Notes: generated by a model from the sequence alone, not told the origin. A stretch of 64,000 nt of DNA from Vanilla planifolia (GCA_023846275.1 CM043871.1:31464569-31528568), one strand, 5' to 3'; counted from the stretch's first letter, positions 12,751 to 26,412 are shown. A program made the numbers and translations.

Positions 12751-13080
12751 GTACTTTTCATTTAATTATCCTCACAAAAGTACTACTACTAGCTCTTAAT
12801 TCAAGTTTTCTTTTTTCCCTTGCCTCTATCCTAATTATGCTTCTTAAAAAGGGACATTACTTATATCTTCTTGTAAATTATCTTATGCCTTCACAACTAT
12901 TATCTAGATTTCATCTCTTATTATCTTCTCTCTTGTCATTTGCCTCTATTTTATTTTCTTTTCACATATACCAATATCAGAATAAACTTAATAAAAGGAA
13001 TCCATAACTCTATGCTTGGCTTCAAACTGTTTATTAAGCTAGTGTCCTTACTCCTGAAGCTCTTAGACTATCAACTCTAA

Positions 13081-13106
13081 GGTCTGATACCAACTTGCCA
13101 CACCCC
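13081..13106 (-). mobile_element. tRNA-Met-type primer binding site and LTR edge
   Basis: 13081-13092, read on the minus strand, is TGGTATCAGACC, one base off the TGGTATCAGAGC primer binding site that pairs with initiator tRNA-Met in many plant LTR elements. Three bases beyond, the plus strand reads TGCCACACCCC from 13096, a plausible TG-CA LTR terminus. So a minus-strand element has its 5' LTR starting here and its interior to the left. Confidence 0.55.
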
Positions 13107-13929
13107 ACATAACAATTAATCTAATAATACTAATATTGAGTTAAATAAAAAAAGTAAACAACCAAATGGAAGATGCTACTAATCATTCATATAAGGGTGA
13201 TGCCAAAACAATCAATGATACTTCTTTGTGTTAGTCATACAACTCCAAAAATAAATCAAACTAATCAAAGATTTCATATAAATAGATAGTATGTCCCTTA
13301 AAAATATCTATTTTTATATTATACAAATATTTACATATCCAGATAATATAATATAATACATTCACAATTTTGAATCAACAATCACAATTTCTTAATTCAT
13401 AATATAAATAAAAGTGTAACAATTGTTATACTCTTAGTCATAACATCACTTATTTACTAATAACAAAATTATTATATTATTTTTTCTAATGTTTTTCTTG
13501 AATATGTTTCTAATCATACATCTCAAGTTCTTATAAGATCAATCAATTAAAGAGTTTTGATCAAATACCTCACAGAGCAATCCATAAATGAAATAAAATC
13601 AAATAGTAATGGTAGTCATACTATAGCTATGGCTTAAATAACATATTAATGAATTATTGATCAAATTCTTGATGAAGTAGCTAACAATTAAGAGTCTATC
13701 TTTAAGACATATATTAGTTTTATTTTCTATCTAATCATTTATTTATATATGACATAATTATGTTACATAATATTATTCATACACATGCATAATCATTAAT
13801 TTTTTATACATTATTATTTTACTAGTTATAAAAATATTTTACTATTTTAATGTTTATAAAAATAGTTTAAAAATAAAATAAATAATTAATAGATAAAAGA
13901 TGTTTTAAAAAATAGAAAATTAAAAATTT

Positions 13930-15100
13930 AATATAAGCTCCTACTCTTTAACTAAGCCTAAAAGCTCAAGCCAAGTGGCTCAAAGTGCTGGGCACTAGGC
14001 CTTGTACAGTTGTGGGTTAGGAGATCAGTTGAAATCAAGTTGGGTCAGGCCCAACTCTCGATTAAGGTACAACCTTATAGTGGCTTAGTTTAAATCAAGT
14101 AAAGGCATCAACTCCTAAACTTGACTTACACGTATCGAGTCGAGTCAAACTCAAAATTATCAAGTAATGATATTAGGTCAAGTTCGACCAATTTATGTAT
14201 GGGTGTTGGTGTCTTAAGTCATGACCTACTAAAAGCACCAAGGGGCAACCACCCCATTAAGTTGCTTTAACAACATAGAAAATATAAATGTGAAGTACAT
14301 GTCTATCCTCGATAATGTTTGATTAAAAAGACAACACTTAATTGCTTCCAACTTGGAGTGAACCAGTGTCATCTTATTGCAAGTTTTTGTGATTGAAGGA
14401 AAGAGCTCATGTCCATTTTTTAAACAATAGAATCCTTCATTACCATCCATTTAATGAACTCGATCAAATGTTTGAGATCTTCTCTACATTTGTGAACAGT
14501 ACATTTCATCTAGTCGTCCATCCAAAAAGTATGCTCAAATAATTGTGATCTATTTTACCTTTATGAATAGTGCTCTTACACATCAATATCATCTATTCAA
14601 CATGTAGGATCTAACAGTCTAGATCAAGTCCTATTTAGATTAGATTTAAACCTTTTTTTTTCAATATTATGATCTATCAGCTCTTGTCCATTCGCCCATA
14701 CAGGATGGCTATCAGTGCTCTTGCTCGTAATCAGTATTCCACAAAGCTGTTTGTGTTTGTTTAGAACACTAAAATGCTTATTTGTAATGACTATTTTGAG
14801 TGATCCCTTTCTAGTCATTAAAAAAATATAATTTTTGTTTAAAATATCTTAATATAAATAGAGGAGCCTTTGGAGTTAAATAGTTGATTATCTTACCTTC
14901 TTACATCAATATTTTTGGAAGAGAATGAGTAAAACTAAAAAAAACAACCTGATTTTGACGTCTTTGCTAAAGCTGTGTTTGTGACTCATTTTTTCTCTTC
15001 TTTACTTCAACATTCTCTGAAATTGTACATCTTATTGGAGACTTTTTGATAATTGATTTTTATTTTCTTATTATCTTTTTTTGCCAAAGATCATATTAAT
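13930..15100 (+). mobile_element. LTR-like segment with TATA box
   Basis: A GC-richer block (13930-14250) leads to a TATAAATA box at 14853-14860, followed by AGAGGAGCCTTTGGAGTT. The same CTTTGGAGTTT motif follows the TATA box at 18983 in a second LTR-like region, so the two may be related. It has no coding content. It would fit the U3-R-U5 of a plus-strand LTR element inserted into older gypsy sequence. I could not find its ends. Confidence 0.35.
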
Positions 15101-16029
15101 GCAATATCCTTCTTAATTTTATTTTTATTAGTACACATTGATAAACCTTTTATTTTAATATTTCGAAACTTAATCTTTTAAATTATTGCAAGCTTATTTA
15201 TATGTGCATTCATATTTCAACATCATATCAAACAAAATTCATAGACTTATGTTATATATACTTTTATAAGTGAATAGTAAAATATTATGATTATCTATTA
15301 TTTAATATTATACTTCATTATTGTGAGCTTTTATAAATGAGATTATGACGATGACCCTTATTTACTACAACAAAAAGGTATGATTTATAAATGTTATCTC
15401 CATCTACTATGATAAAAGATTATGATTTTTTGATAGTGGAATCCTAATCAAGTTGACAGGGGTGGATATAGGCATTGGCTTGGCTAAACCACATAAAATC
15501 TCTATTTTACTTTTAATTATTATATAATTTATGATATTTATTTTATTTAATTATATTTAATTAAAAAACATATATAAAAAATTATCATAATCATTCTTAT
15601 CAAACATAAAATACTTTAGTTTAAAATATTTTAAAAAATTAAATTTATTTTTCTATATTTTTATTTAATAAAATTATTAAATCAGTTGTTTTATAATTAT
15701 CAAATTTTTATTTTAAAAAAGATTTTTAAAATAGTAAAAAAATTTAAAAATATAATTCACTATTCTTTGTGTATTAGCCTAGCATAAATTACATCAATAA
15801 TTATAATTCAAACCACACAAATATCATGGGTCATATTATTATAACCATAATCTAACAAATTATATGTAACTTATATATAAATTCTATATATACCACATTT
15901 CTAAATACAAGGCTCTATGATATGATCATATATAAATCACAACTGATAATAATAACAACAAAGGTAAAGAAGTGATCTTGTGTAGTAATAATAGTTATAC
16001 ATATATAATGCAAATCTCTCTTATACAAA

Positions 16030-17237
16030 GTTCCTTACAAAGCTTTTAAAGTAAGACATTCTCTCACACTCTTAGACATATACTACAACCTCTTATAACA
16101 TTAGCACTATGCATATTTGCATTTTGGTTGACAATATATGTAGGAAATGAGTACATGCTAAGTAAACAAACTACTATCAATAAACAATAAATTTGTGAAA
16201 AGATAGTGATATAGTTAATAAAAAAAAATTAAGTAGTAAATGAAACAATGCATATCAATTTGTAAATAGAAATACAGTATCAATGCAGTGATGTCGATAT
16301 ACATCTAGCTTATATATACATAATCATGCTTAGTACTCATAATATATCATAAATTCTTTTCTTTTCATATTTAATTCTAATAGATATTTCTTTATTTCTT
16401 TTCATCTTTTTTATATGCATTCTTTCTCTTAATGTACACTCTTTTTATTACCTCTATCCAAACTCTCAAAGGATCATATTTCATATCTCATTAGCATTTT
16501 ATCATGCTACAGGAAAGTGCTCATAACACCAAGAAGTGAAGTATCTCATCATCGCTAGTATCAACTCTCATCATGTGCTAGTAAAAAAGTAAGATTCTCT
16601 AACATGTCAGAGCCCTATCCTTAAGTGCTCACGATATTAGGAAGCAAGTATCTCATCATCACTAGTCTCACCCCCATAGCCAATATCTTATCCTAATAAA
16701 AAACTAAGATACTCTAGTATACTAGAGCTCATCTCTAAATACTTATAACATAATGCCAATATCTTATGCTAATAGGAAATGAGACATTATAACATGTTAA
16801 AATCTTATATTTAAGTACTCACAATACTAAGAAATGAAGTATCTCATTATCACCAATCATGGCCTTTAACATGTCATTGTTTCACTTCTGAGTACTATGG
16901 CATTAAGAGTAATGTATATCACATATATCATATCTATAAGAAGTAATATCTTTCTTAATTTTCTTTCTTTCTTGTGATCAATCAGAGTAATAGTTTATAT
17001 TAGTCTTATTTCTTTTATTTTTTTTATTTTTAATTTTTTCCTTTCTTATTATATGTTTTGATTTATATTCACATAAATATGCTCATAAAACACACACACA
17101 CACATAGGTTACTTAACTAAATTTATTTATTATTATTATGTAATGCATGGAGATATGAGTATTTGCATATTATCATTTAAATTATGCTAATTTTATTATA
17201 ATATTTTATTTATATTATTATACACACACACACACAC

Positions 17238-17269
<32 letters not shown>

Positions 17270-17810
17270 ACAATAATATAAATAAAATATTATAATAAAA
17301 TTAGCATAATTTAAATGATAATATGCAAATACTCATATCTCCATGCATTACATAATAATAATAAATAAATTTAGTTAAGTAATCTACTTATATTATAGTT
17401 AATTAATTTACTTACTAGATAATCCTGAGATTTATTTTCTATATCCTTTTTTTATATTGACATTTTCTTTCATTGCATACCTCTTTTATGGTTGAACTTT
17501 AATTTTTTCTTTCTTTGGCCTTCCTATACATAAAAATTGAACAAAGGGACCTACCTATGCTTCTTATTAAATAATTCCAAAATTCACAAAATTCATCCCA
17601 CCAAAATATGTACAATTTCAATCAGCATAGGTAAGTCCCTTCTTGAGATACTTCTCTAGGTGATTAGGACAAAGAGATATGATTGGTTTGCTAAGCATCA
17701 CTTGTCTTAATCATCAAATTTAGTTTCAACCAACAAGTAATAAATCACAACCCAAAGTTGTGGTCAAACCTTAGGCCATACATTTGTTCTTTATAAGGCA
17801 CATGATTAGA
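16030..17810. repeat. Dispersed repeat copy 2, probable old gypsy LTR
   Basis: Second copy of the repeat at 7990-9357, same orientation, strongly diverged. Shared blocks include TTTGCATTTTGGTTGACAATA (16118), CATTCTTTCTCTTAATGTA (16418), the GTATCTCATCATCACTAGTCT block near 16648, CTTGAGATACTTCTCTAGG (17642) and the CCATACATTTGTTCTTTATA end block near 17776. Sub-repeats of the CTAACATGTCAGAGCCCTA type occur three to four times at 16590-16920. It is longer than copy 1 because of at least two insertions: the inverted repeat at 17109-17382 and about 100 bp after 17660. Confidence 0.6.
17109..17382. repeat. Near-perfect 274-bp inverted repeat (foldback)
   Basis: The left arm starts TTACTTAACTAAATTTATTT at 17109 and the right arm ends with its reverse complement at 17382. 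The symmetry centre lies between 17245 and 17246, inside a (CA)n-(TA)n-(TG)n tract. By hand I find only about three mismatches over 137 paired bases: two in the microsatellite and one beside it. RNA from it would form one long hairpin. The arms carry no ORF. Copy 1 of the surrounding repeat has no matching sequence at this point, so this is an insertion or local inverted duplication much younger than its host repeat. Confidence 0.9.
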
Positions 17811-18289
17811 TGATCAATTATAGATTACTTAAATCATTAAATAATTCATAATTAAAAAAGAATCAAGAGAAGTGACAAAATAATACAAGTCATTGAGTAG
17901 CACAATGCATCACCACTTGTAAGGCAATTTTTTTAGTTAAATCTTTATGGAACTCATAGAAAATAAAGTAATATATATATTATAATAAAATATTATGTCT
18001 ATTTATAAAAAAGAGGAATGAATATTGAATGAGATAAAATTTGATCTTTCTAAATAAAAACTCTCTTCATATTTTTTTCTTCTTTATGTTTTTATTATTC
18101 TCATCCTCATGATGACAACAGTAAAGATTTTTAACTCCCAAGAACTAGACAAACATGTGCCAACACTTTTGGATAATTAATGTATTTATTTTTCATGTGC
18201 ATAGTTGAAACAAGGCTTTAAATTGCACTTTATGCTCAAAATTTACAAAAAAACACAAAAGAGCCCAAAAAAATGAACCATTGAGTTTT

Positions 18290-19100
18290 ATTCTATCGAC
18301 TCCATAGCCCTTTGTCGCTGGCCCAAGCCAACCCATTGGCGACCTGAACCACATTTGATCGAATCAATTTAGTCAACAAGTCTTTTAAGTTCTATCTAGA
18401 TCTCGGGTTCTCGTGACATGCGATTGAAATACCAATCCACATTGACTTGTTGACAGAGTTTCCAACCCAACTCTGACCCGCAATGCTGTGCTAACCTACA
18501 TCATGACACTCCGATTCTTTATTGCACCAACGTCATGTCAACCTGCCAACCCACTTCTAGACATGCCTACTCAACTCCAACTTGTGACTATGTCGACATC
18601 ACATCGACCTGCCAACTCGCTCCATGACACACAGACCTGCAACCTTATTGACAGCCTGTGGTTCCACCAACTCACTCCTTGACTTGATGACACAAATCTA
18701 ACCCGCAATGACTCAAAAAAAAATAAAGGAAGCAAAATATAAACTATAGTTTTTTCAAAAAGCTATTTGACAACAACTTTGAGTATATATATTTTGGATC
18801 ATAATGACAATTTTTAGAAAGCTATTTGGTGCCAACTTTAGCTATAACTTTGGTAGCCCCTTTTAAGCAAACAAAAGTCAAAACCCAAAAATATAGTTTT
18901 TCGAAAAGCTATTTAGCAATTACTTTTGATCAAAATTTTTTAAATTTTTTTATTTTTTATTTTGTCTTTTGTGCTTAAGCTTTATATAAAAGGGATAGGC
19001 ATACTCTTTGGAGTTTGGATAAGTAAAAATTTCACTGTTCGTATATCTTATTGAGGTACAGAATTAATTGTAGCAAGAACTTTGGCATGCTGATTTGTTA
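18290..19100 (+). mobile_element. LTR-like region of a plus-strand gypsy element
   Basis: A GC-richer stretch with degenerate internal repetition (CCTGCCAAC-C--C units at 18540-18680) leads to a TATATAAA box at 18983-18990 and AGGGATAGGC, then CTTTGGAGTTTGG. A gypsy gag relic on the same strand begins about 850 bp further on. Position and TATA box suggest an LTR; ends and primer binding site were not found. Confidence 0.4.
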
Positions 19101-19939
19101 GGGCTATAATACTTGGAGGAGGGTTGTGAGGCCCAAGCAGTTAGACACTGTGTAAGTTTAGCTATGGCTCTACGACATCTCCTTGATTTCATCACTACTT
19201 ATGTTTCCTTTCACTTTGCAAATTCTTCATTGTTTCTCATCACAATGTCAGTTTTCCTTTCTATTTTGTCGCTTTAGTTTTCTTAAGTTCTCACTTCCAT
19301 CTACTGATGCCCTTGCTACTCTTTGATTCAGGTTTTATAAGTGTTTGAATTGCCTTTATGAGCAAGTTATTTCCATATGTTGGTTTTCTCACAATGCTTA
19401 ATCAGTTCACTCAATATTTTTAATCTATTCTTATGTGGCATTTTACTTTATTCTTTCTTTATCATGATATCAATTTATCAAATCCTCTTTTCAAGTACCT
19501 TTTCTTTGTGCTATAGAAGAGGTTGTAGGTCTAACATATGGAGTGACCTTCATGTGGTTCTCAATCCCTTCTGGCTAAATTGCTTTAAAAAAGTATCTCT
19601 TGTCATTGCCTTTTGAGTTTCCCATATTTTTCTTCCACACATTCTTTAATCTTAACTTGTGCATGTCAACTTCTATGCTACTCAAAAAGTTGTGCCACCT
19701 ATGTGGCATCAAATTAGAATCAAAACTCAATTTGGTAATGCTTGTGATGCTAACATCAAAGAAAATTGAACTAAAATTTTCTTTTATTGGCACAAACAAA
19801 AAAAACAAAGAGAAAAAACAAAGGGGGCTTCTTTCTTTCTTTTTTCTAAAGGATATGTGCATAAGATTTGGTAGAGCATACATGTAACACCAACATATCA
19901 ACCAAGCATAAATTTTCCTCCAAGGATTCTTAACCTAAC

Positions 19940-20540
19940 TAGAAACCATGGAAGCCAAGCTAGAAGAATATAGAGATATGATCACCTAAAAAGAACAAAC
20001 TCTAAATAAACCCATCTTTTCTGAACTTGACATTGTCAATCTATCTAATCAAATACTCATTAGGATTAACAACCCTTTCTTAAGATGACACCATGAAAAT
20101 GTCAATGACAAATTTATAAAATTCATAAAATATGACACTCTCATTTTTGAAGGTACCTTAAACCCTAAATACTATCACCATAGAAACCTGGAACAAATTT
20201 AAGGAAATCTTAAGAGATAAATACATACCCTTCTCTTACAATAACTAATTACATGACCAATAGCAATGCTTAACCCAAGGAGGAATAATGGTTATTTAGA
20301 ATATTGCTTATTTTGATGAATATCATTTATGTTGTGGTGTAAATGAGGACCCTTTGGTCACCTTCTCTTGATTTTGAGCTAGGCTTATAGAAGATCGTAA
20401 GAGAACTTTTCATGTGCAACATTCACACTAACCTATAAGATTATTAGTAAGTTTGAGCACCTCCAAAAGTTATACCAACCAAAAGAGTTAAACCAACAAC
20501 TAAGCTGACCTTTCAACCCACCATTCCCAGCCCATCCACT
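19940..20540 (+). mobile_element. Ty3/gypsy gag relic
   Basis: A degenerate gag on the plus strand. ATG at 19948 opens MEAKLEEYRDMIT and then a stop. Further on, across frames, come FEGTLNPKYY (usual form FDGTLNPKVFLDW), then TWNKFKEILRDKYIPFSY with LHDQ-QCLTQGGIMVI, and IAYFDEYHLCCGVNEDP followed by ARLIEDRKR. This is the retrotransposon gag core (W--LK--LR-KYLP--Y, then Q-L-QG-MSV-EY-A-FDEL) in the right order, with the middle part deleted. Stops and slips make it a pseudogene. Confidence 0.7.
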
Positions 20541-20639
20541 AATCGCCCGCCCGCACTTCTTCCTCTAAGTTCAATCCCTAAACTCACTACAAAACATAAT
20601 CAACTAGCTAACTGAACACATAAGATAACTTGTTTTTTA

Positions 20640-23623
20640 TGCAAATGGTGGACTCATATGACGGCTTAATGCCCTACATGACAAATATGTTATATCGAGG
20701 AAAAAAGATATGATGACATTAACACTAGGAAAGAAGAGCCTAAAAAATATGCTTTCTATACCAACCCACCAATGAATATTCTGAGTAAAAAGAGAGAACA
20801 ACATTGAGGGCATAGAACCTATTATAATTGTGAGATGTAACTTCACCTAAGTCTAGTGAAGATTAGAGATGCACTATTATCATCCATACATTCATTAAAC
20901 TTAGAGAAAATATTTGTAAGATCATCAAAAATAATGGTAGTAGTATCAATTCTATTTGTACCAATAATATAACATGCCTTGGACTTGCCACCACTCATTA
21001 TCTAAACCTATAAATTGTTTTTTGGATCCATGAAATATCAATTTCTATCAAGAAACAATATTATGTACCTCTTAAATTTGGCAAATAAATGATGCCCTTC
21101 TTATCAATAATGCCAACATTTTCACATTCATATATCAATGTAAAAAATTCAAGGTATATCCATGACCACCTAAAGACCACATCCAACTCATTAAAAAGAA
21201 GCGAAACACCACCTTAGATAAAAAAAAAATGCAATTTATGTCTCATGGTGAGTAGATTAAGGAATTTATTGATGACTCTTTTAGTAGAACCCATTCTTTC
21301 TAGTTTTCTTAATATTTTTACTAAAGAACCCCAATATATATATATCACAATAATATGATATCACATCAAATAAAATATTTATAAATGAATTTATGTCATA
21401 TAATATGCCCACATTATATCATATCCATTCAATAATTAATAATTATTCTATTTGTATCATAGTTATTTAGTTATATATCTAATAGTTTTAAAATTTCTCT
21501 TCTATGACTTTTCTTTTTAATATCTTTTTTTATTTCTTTCAAAATATCTATTTTAATATATCAATACTTTCTTATATTTCAATCATAGAACTTTAAAAAT
21601 TCTCCAACTTTGTTTTAAGTTTTTTTCACAAATTCTCAAAACTATATGTTTTTTTATCAAAAACACTTGCAATTATGATTATAAAGAGTGTTTGAAGTCT
21701 TTTTGAAATTCTATTAAAATATTATTTATTGCTTCATAACATATCATATGATCGTCTTATATATTATATGATAAGCCCAACATACAACATGTTCTCATTT
21801 TTATTGTATGCTAGCAAAATAAGTCAACCATCCACACCCCTTCAATAGGCTTATAACTTATAATACAATAAACTCAACACACCATACTCTAAGAACTAAA
21901 TGCATTGTCTACAACTCTCTAAGTTCCTCTCTATGAAGAAACTACATTATAGCTAAAAAATAATGTATTGTATAATTTTCTTTGAAAATCGAGTGCTAAT
22001 AGTTGTTTTCATTCATGCACCTGAGCATATGGTATGCTAGTAAATAATTTACAATAAATTCATATAAATAAATGGATTAATTCTTAGTCCTTTCTTAGTG
22101 TACCATTTATGGCTCTTAACATATAATCCATTTAGAACAAACATACTGTATGCTCGACCCTCACAAACAGTACACAAGACTCATAGTAAAGAGCAACTTA
22201 GAAATCTCAAACCAAATATAGGTTAAAAGAATACAATAACATTAGAAGCTCAAATAGCATCCTAAGGAAGGGCAATATCAAATAAAAACACTCATTTATT
22301 ATCTTCTTTGATTTGTTACAAGATTCTTACTCTTCACATCTACTATGTATGCTTAGAGTTCATAGAACTCTATAGCTACCCTTTACTCTCACGTCTCATC
22401 TTCTTGTAACTCTTCTCACTCTCTTTCACTTGAGCTCCTACTTTCTTTTCCCAATCCTTCACCCTCACTCTTACATAACTAAACGAGCTTTGGGAATGGT
22501 TTTTTTATTATGTATCATATTATTAAAAGTAAAAAATTAAATATTCTTATCTTTTTTATTTTTAGAAAGTTCATAGAAAGTCAAAACTTTTAAAATTTAC
22601 AAACTACGCATCAATGAATTTTTTTTATGCTTGGCCCTTCTCAATGGCAAGCCCATATTCAACATTAAATACATAAATATGAAGGTATGCCATCACACTT
22701 ATGTCAGAATTATTTTAGTGTATGTGTGTGAGTGCATGCATGTGTGTGTAACAGATTAGAGAATGAAAAAATAATGTTTGATAAAACTTATGCAAGTGAT
22801 TGTCAAGATTTGGTAATATCCTTAAAGAATTTAATGTATACTTTTGGTTTTTGTACTAATTGTTAAGGAACAATGTAAAAAGATAAGGCTTTGAATTAAG
22901 GAGTTAAGGATAAATTAATTTTATATCTTTTTGAAACTTTATGCATTTAGTAACATTCTTAGTGCATATTAATTTTTGGAAACATGAATGAGCTTTAAAC
23001 TACATTAAAAATATTGGATTTTGAGAAAAACAAAGGACTCATGATGCTTCACTCATCTATTCCCATTAATATATGATATGTGGAGTTGTATATCTTGTGT
23101 GTTGACCTTAACGTACAATACATGAGATTGAGAGAAAAGTGAGATATCGTACATAAATTATTACGTATGATATGTTCTGGTTGGACATGCAATTTAAGGG
23201 TTCTAACATATAGTATGCCTAATAAGAAAAGAATTATGGAATTTTAAAATTCTAAAATTTTTGATATTTTACAAATCTAGAATAAAAAAAAATTGTTAGA
23301 GATGTTATTAATAAGAAAATGAATAGATTATAATATTTTTTGAATAATTTAATTAAATAAGAAGTTAAGAAAAATGATAAACTAAAAAAAGAATATATTA
23401 CTTGAAATCAAATAATTATGATGTAAGTATATTTTTTATATTATCTTTAACATGTGTTATATTTTATATCCATCATGATATATAATGTGATATCAGTTTA
23501 GTTTTGTTTTATATTTATATGATTTAAATTATTATGCATTAATATGCATCATTTTCTTATTTTTTATTATTATGTTTTTGTGTATGATATTGTATTTAAT
23601 AGCATTGTACATATGATATATTG

Positions 23624-23654
<31 letters not shown>

Positions 23655-26100
23655 AATAAGGATTATATTTATAACAGGATGCATAATTTGAGAAATATAA
23701 AATGCCATTATGAAAAATTAAGTTTCTTTGAGATATTATACTATAGTTTTTTTATGAATATTTAAGATTATTTATAATTTTAGTCATTAGTACTCTATAC
23801 AAAATTATAAGTATTAATTTTATGCCATACCTTGATACAAGATAACACTATATATGTATATTATTTGACTTAATTTATTTCAACCACAAATACTTTTGTG
23901 TAAGATTGTGTGTAATAATATTTGATTGTACATTTATTTAATTGCTGATTCATCTCTAGTACTTTGATCAAAGTGATAGATATTGTTAATAGAGTCATAC
24001 TTTTATGTGATTTAAATGTTGACAATATTGATGTCTATGAGTGAAGATATATGGTTATAAGATATGATATTCTTGAGAGCAAAGATAATTATTATGAGAA
24101 AAATAAGACCTAAAAGATAATGTATTTTATATAAATATTACTTTAATAATAAATAAATAAAATAGCAAAATAAATATTAATTTTTTTGTTATGATTTTAC
24201 ACATTAATACCTTTTAGATCTTATGTTACACAATTGATCATAGTTTGGTTCATTATGTTATCTTTGTTATTATATTATGTTTTACCTATTTATTTATTTA
24301 CTAAGTTATTTAAAGTATCATTTATTATTTACATTATAATGCATGTTTTGTATCACACAAAGAAGAGAACCATGATGAGATAGTTGATAGTCATATTTAA
24401 TAAATAACACAATTTTTAGAGGTTGTTTTGGATATGTGTCATATACATATTAAATTTATATTTGTGGTATTTTAGTGTATATATATTATGTGTGTTAGAT
24501 AAGAGCTTTCATTATATTATATTATGATTTTGTTAGAGGTGTGATTGTTTATTATAGATGCTAATAAATAAATTATTGATATCATAATTTTGGATAATTA
24601 TTTATATATAAATATTATTATTAAATAATTTGTAAATTTAAAGTTGTCTCACCATCACTATTTGCTTAGAAATTATTCTTTATTAATGTTTGTGATTATT
24701 ATTTTAATCTATAAAAGTTAATAATTTCAAAATGGGTTTAGGTAAAGTTATGACATTAGCTAAGGTATGCAAGAAGCAAAAAAGTGAATATAAGAGATGG
24801 TGGGGGAGGAGGTTCTATTTAGGATTTCCAAGTTTGGTTGCCCAAAACATGCGAGGAAGAAGAGGAAATATGAGAGCTGGGGTTGAGTCAATAAGATATG
24901 CATGAGATTTAAGTTTTGGGAAAAATGTGTATATGTGTGTGTGCATGACTACACACAAATATGTATATGCATGTGCATGTGTTAATCAATTTATTTAATT
25001 ATAATATTAAGCTTTAATAATTTATAACTATTTCAAACGAGCTCCAATAAATGTGAAATAAGTTTCTCTGAATTTGTCTCCACAAGCTCTATCAATATAT
25101 TTATTTTAATATTTTCAAATGCATTATTTTCTAGCTATTTTTTACACATTTTACAAGATGATCTCAAGTGTTTACAATATGATTTCATGATATTAATATA
25201 ACTTAATTATTTTTAAAATAAAAATAATAAAAATTAAAATTAAAAAACATAATAACTTATTGTTAGATATTTAACATGAATTATTTTTCATCACAACAAA
25301 ATATGAATAAAAAAATAGTTGTAAAGTTTATTCATTATAATGTTGCACTCGAAAATTTTAAAAATAGCAAGATAAAGAGCGGTTATTTGGTGAACAAATA
25401 GGATGTTAGAACGAAGGCTATATTTATTTATGGGAAAAAAACGTGTACATGATTTATATTAAAAATAAAATTATACAAAGATTTTTAAATATTATTTTCT
25501 ACAAAAATAGCATATATTCTTTATCAAAATCTTATAAATAAGTGCAAATAAAAAACAATCAAAATACTTTGTATGTAACTAAAGAGACATCTAAACGAAA
25601 TTCGAGATTTGATCTCACATTCAATGCAACGCAATTTGTCAAATAATAAATCTAATTTTTTTTATTTTTTAACTTTTATTAATTACAATTAAGAGGCCAA
25701 AAAAGAAGATTTTACACGAAAACTAAATGTAAAGCCTTAAAGTTATAAGAGAGGAATAGGCTACAATCTTTTCAAATTTGAAAATATCAAAACTTTAATA
25801 AAAATTTATAATTTTTTTTTTGTTTTATTTTTTATTTACACATAAATTATAATAAAAAACAGCTTGAGTCTCATTTCATTTTATATATACTTGATATTCT
25901 TCCAAATAAAAAGTCAAGAAATAAATCATTCATAACATCTATTAAGATAAAGCAATATTTTTTACTTTACATAACATACAAAAATAACTAATTGCCAACT
26001 TTAATTAAAAAATGCAAGAAATTAATAATAAGCCTGAAATGTACATAAAATGTCCATTATTACATAAACTTCAATGACTTGTCAAACACAATCTTTTGAC
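20640..26100. other. Long AT-rich region without genes
   Basis: I see no gene or legible transposon domain. Worn gypsy pol may follow the gag relic at the left. Short near-palindromic words of the AGCATAC-GTATGCT type occur near 22025-22160, and GTAC-rich words at 23110-23220; similar words occur near 63.2-63.6 kb, so these may be parts of one LTR family. A purine-rich patch with GGTGGGGGAGGAGG lies at 24800. Confidence 0.45.
23624..23651. repeat. (TA)n microsatellite
   Basis: About 14 uninterrupted TA units in AT-rich intergenic DNA. Confidence 0.9.
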
Positions 26101-26144
26101 CAAAAGATGAAGACGAAGCTTGCTAGGAATCAAATTTCCGTACG

Positions 26145-26321
26145 TCAATTCAAGTAGTAAGCAAGGAAGGAGAAGGCTGATGCAGCTATGGCCGCCCCAA
26201 GGGCCGGACCGAAAGCAATGGACTCGCTGGAGGGGCCGGGCGCAGGGGCCTCGGCCGCCGCGGCCATGGTCACCGCGGCTGCGGCCACGAGGACGGCGGT
26301 GGCCAACGTCTTCGTCTCCAT
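26145..26321 (-). CDS. AGP23: Arabinogalactan peptide, AGP23-type (58 aa)
   Basis: Small intronless gene for the core of a GPI-anchored arabinogalactan peptide, a heavily O-glycosylated cell-surface proteoglycan. Residues 1 to about 23 (METKTLATAVLV onward, then a run of Ala) form the signal peptide. The short mature core begins about E24 with APAPGPSS, whose Pro residues are the expected hydroxylation and arabinogalactan sites. Residues from about 38 to 58 are hydrophobic and end FSFLAYYLN, the GPI-anchor addition signal. Total length, the APGPSS core and the SFLA-Y end match the AGP23 group as I recall it; in Arabidopsis that gene is expressed in pollen, which is not testable here. It stands out from its surroundings by high GC. 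The ATG at 26321 is the only start that gives a signal peptide. A TATA box lies upstream. Confidence 0.9.
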   Translation of the reverse strand: METKTLATAVLVAAAAVTMAAAAEAPAPGPSSESIAFGPALGAAIAASAFSFLAYYLN

Positions 26322-26401
26322 TGCCGATAAAGCTTGCTGTGCCTTTGAGATGGTTGCTTAAACGGCAGTACCGTTCGAGGTTATACAACAGAGTGAGCGT
26401 T

Positions 26402-26412
26402 GGAATTTATAG
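26402..26412 (-). promoter_or_regulatory. TATA box of the AGP gene
   Basis: On the minus strand this reads CTATAAATTCC, about 80-90 bp before the AGP start codon, so transcription should begin around 26370-26380 with a leader of about 50-60 bases. Further upstream, 26456-26470 reads AAACCCTAAATTAG on the minus strand, a telo-box-like motif common in plant promoters. Confidence 0.6.

Noticed and set aside
19575..19901. 108- and 95-codon frames on opposite strands
   Set aside because: Low-complexity Phe/Lys-rich frames that mirror each other; the region is the leader between an LTR-like segment and a gypsy gag relic.
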